A model generated the notes under the pieces. That model was not told where the DNA came from. It searched no databases and was given only the letters and a program-made list of their open reading frames with translations. From the NCBI GenBank assembly GCA_964360445.1, contig CAYHWE010000010.1:1-27215 (forward strand): DNA of 27,215 nucleotides, written 5' to 3'. This document shows, piece after piece, positions 21,133 to 27,215 of this stretch. The DNA comes from CAYHWE01 sp964360445. Lineage in GTDB: Bacteria > Patescibacteriota > Patescibacteriia > Patescibacteriales > JAKAJF01. Within the stretch, counting starts at the first letter, position 1. Every line of letters begins with the position of its first letter. Made by a program: the position numbers and the translations under genes.

Positions 21133-21214
21133 AAAATCGGTGCTTAGTTGATGGTGGTAGGCGATTAAGGCCATAATCAACTAATTAACCAATCACTGAT
21201 TAACTAAACACACG

Positions 21215-22669
21215 ATGTCTAAGCCGTTAAAAATAGTTTCCATATCAGCCGAAGTGGCGCCGTTTTCCAAAACAGGCGGTCTTGGCGATGTCGCAAGAAG
21301 CCTGCCCAAGGCGCTGAAGAGGTTGGGTCAGGACATTGTCGTCATCACCCCCTTATATGGACAGATCATCGACAAGGAAAAACACGGGCTGAAATTGGTT
21401 TATGAAAACATAGAAGTCGGATTGGACGGCAAAGATCCGATCCGATTCAATTTTTGGCAAGGACAGCTGATGGATGGCCTGCCGGTATATTTCGCTGAAA
21501 ACAAAAAATATTTTTCCAAGCGAAAAAGCATTTACGGCTCCGGACATGAGAATGAAAGATTTTTCGCTTTCAACCTGGCCGCGATCCAGCTCATATCTCT
21601 TCTGAAATTCAAAGCCGACATAATCCATTGCCATGACTGGCACACGGGGTTGATCCCTCATCTCATAAGGACAAACCACAAAAGCTCGGAAATATTCAGC
21701 AAGGCGAAAACAATCTTTACGATCCACAATCTTGTTTTCCAGTTCGGGCAGAATTGGTGGGAACTCCCTTTGGCAAAAAAGGATGCCGGCAAGAAAGAAA
21801 TCCCTGAAATCAATGATCCGGAAATAGAGTCCGTCAATTTCACAAAAAGAGCGATCTTGTCGGCGGACGCGGTAAACACCGTCAGCGAACAATATAAGGA
21901 AGAGATCATGACGAAAAATTTCGGGCAGGACCTGCACAGAATCCTGCGCAACCGGGAAAATAAACTGTTCGGCATAATAAACGGCATCGATTACAATATC
22001 TTTAATCCGGAAAATGACCCGGGGCTGATAAAAAATTATAATTACAAAAAATCTTACCGGAAAAAAATCAACAAAGAATTCCTGCAAAAAATAATCGGCC
22101 TTCCCGTTGATCCGAAAATTCCTATGATCGGCCTCACATCAAGAGTGACTTTCCAAAAAGGTTTCGAACTGATCATAAAATTATTAGACCACCTTCTCAG
22201 AAAAAACGTCCAGGTCGTAATTATGGGCGACGGCGATAAAAAATATATCAATGAATTAAAAAAATACTGCAAAAAATTTCCGAAAAGAATAATCTGGATG
22301 CCGTTCACCGGAAATGAAGATAAGGAAACCCTGGTCTATGCCGGCGCCGACATATTCCTTTTGCCGTCGCACCACGAGCCATGCGGCATAAACCAGCTGA
22401 AATCCATGCGCTACGGCTGCGTGCCCGTAGTGCGGAAAGTCGGCGGCCTGAATGATACGGTAGATAATTACGATCCGACGGCAAACAAAGGCACCGGCTT
22501 TACTTTTGAAGGCTTTGATACGGTATCTTTATACGGATCGATAACCAGGGCGCTAGAAAACTACTTCCACAAGGATATTTGGAAGGGGATAGTCGTCCGC
22601 GCGATGAGAGAATCGAACGGATGGGAAATTCCGGCGAAAAAATATATTAAACTATATAAAAAAATATAA
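21215..22669 (+). CDS. glgA: Glycogen/starch synthase, GT5 family (first copy)
   Basis: GlgA adds glucose from ADP- or UDP-glucose to the non-reducing end of alpha-1,4-glucan. The 484-residue product has the GT5 layout: KTGGLGD at 19-25 (normally KVGGLGD, sugar-nucleotide binding), HCHDWHTG (138-145), TIFTIHNL (167-173), NGIDYNIFNPE (256-266), SRVTFQKG (309-316), MGDG, and the catalytic PSHHEPCGINQLKSMRYG (384-401; Glu388). It differs clearly from the second copy at 25756-27183, so the two are not a recent duplication. It starts 80 bases after the gap and ends 1 base before the GH57 gene. No glgC or glgB is in the window. Confidence 0.94.
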   Translation: MSKPLKIVSISAEVAPFSKTGGLGDVARSLPKALKRLGQDIVVITPLYGQIIDKEKHGLKLVYENIEVGLDGKDPIRFNFWQGQLMDGLPVYFAENKKYFSKRKSIYGSGHENERFFAFNLAAIQLISLLKFKADIIHCHDWHTGLIPHLIRTNHKSSEIFSKAKTIFTIHNLVFQFGQNWWELPLAKKDAGKKEIPEINDPEIESVNFTKRAILSADAVNTVSEQYKEEIMTKNFGQDLHRILRNRENKLFGIINGIDYNIFNPENDPGLIKNYNYKKSYRKKINKEFLQKIIGLPVDPKIPMIGLTSRVTFQKGFELIIKLLDHLLRKNVQVVIMGDGDKKYINELKKYCKKFPKRIIWMPFTGNEDKETLVYAGADIFLLPSHHEPCGINQLKSMRYGCVPVVRKVGGLNDTVDNYDPTANKGTGFTFEGFDTVSLYGSITRALENYFHKDIWKGIVVRAMRESNGWEIPAKKYIKLYKKI

Positions 22670-22670
22670 A

Positions 22671-23804
22671 ATGATCTGGATCAATTTTTTACACCTATAC
22701 CAGCCCGGCAACACGGAAGACCGGTTCATCAGAGATGCGGTTGAAAAAAGTTATGATAAGATAATTTCCGCTTTAGAAAAGAATCCGCGTGCAAAATTCA
22801 CTCTGAATATTTCCGGATGCCTCCTTTTAAGGATGGATAATTTAGGATATGGGAATCTTATGGGCAGGATCAGAGCCTTAGTTGAAAAAGGACAGATCGA
22901 ACTGACCGGCAGCGCGTCTTACCACCCGCTATTGCCTCTGATCCCCAAGAATGAAGCGATCGACCAGATAAAAGAAAACGAGCGGATCTTATTGGAATAC
23001 TTCAATTACAAGCCTCGAGGCTTTTTTTCGCCTGAAATGGCCTACAGCCCGAAATTAAGCAAACTAATAAAAACCCTTGGGTATAAATGGCTGATATTAG
23101 ATGAAATTTCCGCATCCGAACCATTAAGGGGTGTGTCAGCCTGCGAAGATAGGGCAAGCGGCTTAAAGATTATTTTCCGGTCGCGAGCCATATCGCAAAC
23201 TTTTGTCCCGGATACGCTGCTTGGATCGGCTGACAAGAATTCAAACAAAGCAATCATTACGGCAACGGACGGCGAGCTTTACGGATTAAGGCATATTGAT
23301 CCGGACGGAAAACTTGAATCGCTCCTTGAGTCAGCGGATTATCAGACGAAGACCGTCTCTGAATTCCTGGACAAAACACTGGCAAGACCGGTCAGTCTGA
23401 GAGAATCAACATGGGAGTCTGACGAAGATGAATTAAAGAATGGAATGCCGTTCGCGTTATGGTATAATAAAAATAACGCCATCCACAAAGACTTATGGAG
23501 ACTGGCCAGGATGGCCCACAAAACAATAAAAACCTTCCGGGATGACAATAACTATGGATGGGCAAAGTGGCATTATGCCAGAGGGGTGGCCAGCTGCATG
23601 TTCTGGTGGGCAAGCGGAAAAGACTTCAGGAATGTTTTCGGCCCCGTCGCCTGGAATCCGGATGAGATAGAACGCGGTGCCAACGACCTGATCCGCTCGA
23701 TCAGAACGCTTGCGGACGAAAAAGCGAAGCCGGCAAAATTAAAAGCTGAAAAATTATACGCTAAAATCAGATACAATATCTGGAAAAAACATTGGACCAA
23801 TTAA
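22671..23804 (+). CDS. Glycoside hydrolase family 57 protein
   Basis: GH57 enzymes act on alpha-glucans as amylases, 4-alpha-glucanotransferases, branching enzymes or amylopullulanases. The 377-residue product carries the five-region pattern: HLYQP (8-12, normally H-x-H-Q-P), ASYHPLLPL (82-90), GFFSPEMAY with the probable nucleophile Glu122 (117-125), TATDGELYG with the probable acid/base Asp200 (198-205), and a C-terminal helical region with WGLARMAHKT-like text (LWRLARMAHKTI) and WHYARGVASCMFWWAS. Which activity it has cannot be decided from the sequence. Its ATG lies 1 base after the glgA stop, so translation is probably coupled. It could branch, trim or rearrange the GlgA product. Confidence 0.88.
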   Translation: MIWINFLHLYQPGNTEDRFIRDAVEKSYDKIISALEKNPRAKFTLNISGCLLLRMDNLGYGNLMGRIRALVEKGQIELTGSASYHPLLPLIPKNEAIDQIKENERILLEYFNYKPRGFFSPEMAYSPKLSKLIKTLGYKWLILDEISASEPLRGVSACEDRASGLKIIFRSRAISQTFVPDTLLGSADKNSNKAIITATDGELYGLRHIDPDGKLESLLESADYQTKTVSEFLDKTLARPVSLRESTWESDEDELKNGMPFALWYNKNNAIHKDLWRLARMAHKTIKTFRDDNNYGWAKWHYARGVASCMFWWASGKDFRNVFGPVAWNPDEIERGANDLIRSIRTLADEKAKPAKLKAEKLYAKIRYNIWKKHWTN

Positions 23805-23852
23805 AATAACCCGAATCCGAGAATATATTCAAACACCTCAGATCAATAATAT

Positions 23853-24875
23853 ATGAATATTATTTTACAGCTCTTTGACGAGAATTTTGTCAAAGATTTT
23901 TTCAAGAAAGAAGTCCTGCCGCAATATCCCGATTTTACCGACATCAAAAAAATCGCGATACAGCCCCACAAAAAACATATTTGGGAAATAACCTACCATG
24001 TAGTAATCGAATTTGCGGTAACATTTTCAACAAAAGATAAAAAAACGAAAAAATTGGCGATATTTTGTTCCGCCCATTCTTCCGAGCCGAGAAAAAGTTT
24101 TTATGACGGCCTGAAATTCTTATGGGATCATGATTTTAAAAACGGCCACCTAACCATCCCGCATCCGCTATTCTTTTCCGAAAAATTCAATGCCGCTTTT
24201 TATAGGGGAATAAAAGGAAACCATCTGCATCATTTCATAAGGCAGCGCGACTTTGAAGAGGCGGAAAAAATCATCGTCAAGGCGGCGAAATGGCTCAATA
24301 AGCTGCACAGGATTTCCACTAAGAACGCGAAAAATTTCAATCCGGATAATAGCCGGATCGAGACAGTGGTGCCGGGCGTAAACTTCGTCCTGGATAAGAT
24401 CCGGGACAGGCACCCGGAATTTCTGGAAATCTGCGAAAAAATTTATGGCATGCTGGAAAAAAATGAAAAGCAATTTTTAGATTCAACGGAAAAAAGATGG
24501 CTGATACATGGCGATGCCCACCCGGAAAATGTCATAAAAATAAGCAAAAACAAGCTCGGCTTCATCGATTTTACGGATTTATGCCTTGCTGATTTCGCGA
24601 GAGACCTGGGATCGTTCTTGCAGCAGCTGGATTATATGTATTCAAAACAGACTGAAAACGCGGAATACATAGAGCGCGTCAAGCAACTATTTCTGACAAC
24701 ATATCTGAAAAACGCCAAAATAAAATTAGACGGACCGCTTAAGGACAGGATCGAGACTTATTACAACTTCACAATGCTGCGAACCGCGATTTTTTTTCTG
24801 ACAAAAGAAGACTCTCATCCGGAAAAAGCGCAAAAACTGCTGGAAACTATTAAAGACAGATTAAATATACAATAA
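23853..24875 (+). CDS. APH-fold small-molecule kinase, substrate unknown
   Basis: A 340-residue protein of the aminoglycoside phosphotransferase/choline kinase fold. The catalytic loop HGDAHPEN is at 219-226 (Asp221, Asn226) and the metal-binding IDF follows at 238-240 (Asp239), with the family AxDLAxxLG-like ADFARDLGSFL (246-255). The N-terminal lobe is diverged, and I see no clear nucleotide-loop lysine. Maltokinases, which make maltose-1-phosphate in the GlgE route, also have this fold, so a sugar substrate is plausible in this cluster; antibiotic resistance is unlikely. The start is 48 bases after the GH57 stop, and the next gene begins 1 base after this stop. Confidence 0.8.
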   Translation: MNIILQLFDENFVKDFFKKEVLPQYPDFTDIKKIAIQPHKKHIWEITYHVVIEFAVTFSTKDKKTKKLAIFCSAHSSEPRKSFYDGLKFLWDHDFKNGHLTIPHPLFFSEKFNAAFYRGIKGNHLHHFIRQRDFEEAEKIIVKAAKWLNKLHRISTKNAKNFNPDNSRIETVVPGVNFVLDKIRDRHPEFLEICEKIYGMLEKNEKQFLDSTEKRWLIHGDAHPENVIKISKNKLGFIDFTDLCLADFARDLGSFLQQLDYMYSKQTENAEYIERVKQLFLTTYLKNAKIKLDGPLKDRIETYYNFTMLRTAIFFLTKEDSHPEKAQKLLETIKDRLNIQ

Positions 24876-24876
24876 C

Positions 24877-25752
24877 ATGTTAATTGACCTCCAAGTACAC
24901 TCAACCTATTCAGACGGCTATCTGACCCCGGACGAATTGGCAAAATTCCTGCATTCCAACGGAGTCAGAATAGCAGCGCTTACAGACCACAACACCGTCG
25001 GGGGGTTGGGTGAGTTCAGGGAGGCGTGCAAAAAATACGGGATAAAAACAATTCCGGGTCTTGAGCTTTATGTAAAGCTGAACGGCAAAAAATTCAACCT
25101 GCTTTGGTTCAATTTCAATGAAGAAAAGCCTGAGCTGCATAAATTATTGCGCGATTCGCAGGCAAGAAGAAGGGGAAAGGCGAGAAAAATATTAAACAAG
25201 CTCCGTGACATCGGCTTCGCTATCGATACTGAAAAAATCCTGGGCAAGCATAAACATTATGTCCCGGTAAATCACGTGGTTGACGATCTTTGGGCTGTAA
25301 ACAAGAATAAACTCAAGATAAAAAAAGAGCTGGACAATCCTTCTCCGCGCGAAGAGGAAATTATCCGGGCATTCTTTTATAATAAAGATATCGGCAAAAT
25401 GGAAGAAAGCTATATCAACATAGAGCGTGTTGTCAGATTAAGAAAAAAAATCGGCGGACAGCTGGTGTTGAACCACCCCGGAAAATACGGACACATAACG
25501 AGATCATTCCTGGAAAAACTCAAAAAAATGGGCATCGACGGCATCGAACTCATCTCTCCGCATCATTCGATCGGCTTTATGCTGTATATCCAATCCATTG
25601 CCGATGAGCTTGGCTTCATGACAACGGGCGGATCAGATTTCCATAAATTTGAAGAGAGAAAAACCGGCCTGACAAATTCCTGGCAGTATTTCAAGATAGA
25701 GTTGGACAAATTAAGAGGAATAAAAAAATCATTAAAGAAGATTAACCGATAA
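24877..25752 (+). CDS. PHP-domain metal-dependent phosphoesterase
   Basis: PHP enzymes use up to three metal ions to hydrolyse phosphoesters; relatives of this size include 3',5'-nucleoside bisphosphate phosphatases and histidinol phosphatase. The 291-residue product has all the metal-site motifs: QVHSTYSDG (6-14), TDHNTV (36-41), GLEL (61-64), VLNHPG (197-202), SPHH (227-230) and GGSDFH (251-256). An insertion (about 85-190) carries a lysine/arginine-rich helix, RDSQARRRGKARKIL. It lies between the kinase (1 base) and the second glgA (3 bases), which suggests a phosphatase acting on a product of this cluster. The natural substrate is unknown. Confidence 0.88.
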   Translation: MLIDLQVHSTYSDGYLTPDELAKFLHSNGVRIAALTDHNTVGGLGEFREACKKYGIKTIPGLELYVKLNGKKFNLLWFNFNEEKPELHKLLRDSQARRRGKARKILNKLRDIGFAIDTEKILGKHKHYVPVNHVVDDLWAVNKNKLKIKKELDNPSPREEEIIRAFFYNKDIGKMEESYINIERVVRLRKKIGGQLVLNHPGKYGHITRSFLEKLKKMGIDGIELISPHHSIGFMLYIQSIADELGFMTTGGSDFHKFEERKTGLTNSWQYFKIELDKLRGIKKSLKKINR

Positions 25753-25755
25753 AAA

Positions 25756-27183
25756 ATGTTAAAAATCCTGTTTCTTTCCGCGGAAGTAACGCCGATAGCT
25801 AAAGTCGGCGGTCTTGGCGATGTTGCCGGCGCGCTGCCGAAAGCTATCGCCGGCCTTGGCGCAGACATAAGACTGGTATTGCCTTATTACGGGCTGATTG
25901 ATTCTGCCAGATACCAACCCAAGCTATTAATAGAGGGGTTGGCCATAAAAATCAACGGCAAAGAAGAAGTCGTAAGCGTCTGGACAGTCAGTCTTCCCGG
26001 ATCTGATGTCCCCGTGTATCTCATAAAACACAGATATTTTTCAGGCAAAGAGATATATTCAAGCGGAGCAAAAATGCAGGCTTCGGTATATGAAACAGAC
26101 TTGACCGACATAGAACGTTTTGTGTTTTATTCGCGCGCCAGCCTAGCAACGGCCAAAGCGCTTAGTTTTTTTCCGGACATAATACATGCCAACGATTGGC
26201 ATGCCGCTTCCGCGTTTGATTACCTTGCCGAAAATGCTGATTTTAAAAATTCAAAAAAAATCTTCACAATCCACAATCTAGCGAACCAAGGAACAATCGG
26301 GGCCGATATTATAAATTTTTCCGGCATCAATCCTGATTTTCCGGCAATCAAAGAAGATTTGCGGAACGGCGATATCAATTTTATGGCCCAGGGCATAATA
26401 AACGCGGATGCGATAAATGCCGTCAGTCCGACATATGCCAAAGAAATTCTGACCGCCGAATACGGTGCCGGACTGGAAAATATCCTGATAAAACGCAAAA
26501 AGAACCTTTACGGCATCCTGAACGGGATTGATGTTGATTTTTTCAACCCCGAAACAGATGTTTTCATTCCTCACAAATATTCAGCGGGCGATCCTGACGA
26601 AAAGATAAAAAACAAATTGGCTCTTCAAAAAAAGCTGGGACTGCCAGAAGACAAGAATACCCCCCTTGTCGGCTTTGTCTCCAGATTTGTCTGGCAAAAA
26701 GGCATAGACCTGATTACGGAAAAGTTCAGCCAGCTTGGCTGCCAGTTCGTGTTTCTCGGCACCGGAGAAGAAAAATATGAAGAACACCTGAAAAATCTAG
26801 CAAAAAAATATCCGCAACAGTTCAGCGCCCAAATAAGATTCGACGAAGGGCTTGCCCACGAGATTTACGCCGCCTCCGACATATTCCTTGTGCCGTCGCG
26901 ATTCGAGCCGTGCGGACTGACCCAGATGATCGCGATGAGATACGGCGCAGTCCCGCTCGTAAGAAAAACCGGCGGACTTGCCGATACGGTCAACCCGAAA
27001 AACGGTTTCACATTCAAAGAGCTGGACACGGATGTTTTATATAAAACGATGAGAAAAGCGGTGAGGATATATGGAACGCCAGCATGGAAAAAAATACAGG
27101 CCGCGGGAATGAAGCAGGATTTTTCCTGGAATAAATCAGCCAAAGAATACCTGAAACTATACAAAAAAGCATTGAAAAAATAA
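25756..27183 (+). CDS. glgA: Glycogen/starch synthase, GT5 family (second copy)
   Basis: The 475-residue product has the standard GT5 motifs: SAEVTPIAKVGGLGDV (8-23, canonical KVGGLGD), HANDWHA (144-150), TIHNLANQGT (171-180), NGIDVDFFNPE (256-266), SRFVWQKGIDL (309-319), LGTGEE, and PSRFEPCGLTQMIAMRYG (380-397; Glu384). Here the residues before EPCG and the KVGGLGD loop match typical bacterial GlgA better than those of the first copy. Starting 3 bases after the PHP gene, it is the last gene of the cluster. Two glycogen synthases may divide labour between initiation and extension, or use different nucleotide sugars. Confidence 0.95.
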   Translation: MLKILFLSAEVTPIAKVGGLGDVAGALPKAIAGLGADIRLVLPYYGLIDSARYQPKLLIEGLAIKINGKEEVVSVWTVSLPGSDVPVYLIKHRYFSGKEIYSSGAKMQASVYETDLTDIERFVFYSRASLATAKALSFFPDIIHANDWHAASAFDYLAENADFKNSKKIFTIHNLANQGTIGADIINFSGINPDFPAIKEDLRNGDINFMAQGIINADAINAVSPTYAKEILTAEYGAGLENILIKRKKNLYGILNGIDVDFFNPETDVFIPHKYSAGDPDEKIKNKLALQKKLGLPEDKNTPLVGFVSRFVWQKGIDLITEKFSQLGCQFVFLGTGEEKYEEHLKNLAKKYPQQFSAQIRFDEGLAHEIYAASDIFLVPSRFEPCGLTQMIAMRYGAVPLVRKTGGLADTVNPKNGFTFKELDTDVLYKTMRKAVRIYGTPAWKKIQAAGMKQDFSWNKSAKEYLKLYKKALKK

Positions 27184-27215
27184 AGAGGTCAAACACGCCA
27201 TAATTCATAATTTTT
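27184..27215. other. Window end, nothing recognised
   Basis: Thirty-two bases follow the last stop codon. They are AT-rich with no recognisable signal; the cluster may continue beyond the window. Confidence 0.5.

Noticed and set aside
20651..21151. ruvC read through the ten Ns to 21151
   Set aside because: The sequence after the gap cannot be assigned a frame relative to the gene, so residues beyond the gap are not supported.
21353..22087. 244-codon frame antisense to the first glycogen synthase
   Set aside because: The plus-strand gene has full GT5 motifs; the antisense frame is a codon-bias shadow.
23853..24875. Aminoglycoside resistance gene
   Set aside because: The HGDxxxxN motif defines a broad kinase fold; genomic context is alpha-glucan metabolism and the protein lacks close resemblance to known resistance enzymes.

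Overview
This window looks like a chromosomal segment of a Patescibacteria (Candidate Phyla Radiation) genome, most likely in the Parcubacteria group. This is an inference from gene content and style. The genes are small and tightly packed, and almost all starts lack a Shine-Dalgarno sequence. The window carries a tandem family of two-helix VirB2/TrbC-type pilins, a signal-peptide 3D-domain protein, family 57 glycosidase and glycogen synthase genes, and tRNAs that mostly lack an encoded CCA. A run of ten Ns at 21123-21132 shows that the sequence is a scaffold.

Layout. 1-1175 (+): rplS with a promoter and a leader hairpin, tRNA-Leu(GAG), tRNA-Val(UAC), a terminator, and tsaE. 1167-3370 (-): lspA and a DksA/TraR zinc-finger gene, then a long non-coding stretch with a candidate structured RNA (about 2062-2392), a 28-bp perfect palindrome and two perfect DnaA boxes, then tRNA-Cys and a secreted 3D-domain protein. 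3606-4115 (+): a small lipoprotein transcribed divergently from the 3D gene. 4176-6707 (-): six tandem pilin-like genes. 6870-7091 (+): a small acidic protein followed by a REP/MITE-like repeat and a terminator. 7258-12818 (-): RNase J, tRNA-Leu(CAG), a membrane-anchored family-5 substrate-binding protein, secG, and the infC-rpmI-rplT operon. 12827-14214 (-): tRNA-Gly, tRNA-Leu(UAA) and tmRNA separated by near-identical AT-rich repeats, then smpB. 14251-19628 (-): trigger factor, manganese pyrophosphatase, nusA, phosphoglucose/phosphomannose isomerase, and an unrecognised basic protein. 19812-27183 (+): yebC, ruvC (interrupted by the gap), then a tightly coupled cluster glgA - GH57 - APH-fold kinase - PHP phosphoesterase - glgA.

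How it fits together. The middle is a translation and quality-control neighbourhood: IF-3, L35, L20, tmRNA, SmpB, trigger factor, NusA and RNase J. The surface-related part comprises LspA, the lipoprotein, the 3D protein, SecG, the substrate-binding protein and the pilins. The right end is a compact alpha-glucan cluster in which two different glycogen synthases bracket a glycosidase, a small-molecule kinase and a phosphatase. The most interesting points are that cluster, the six-pilin array with RNA hairpins after its first gene, and the structured non-coding transcript next to DnaA boxes. I saw no CRISPR array, transposase, integrase or phage gene.
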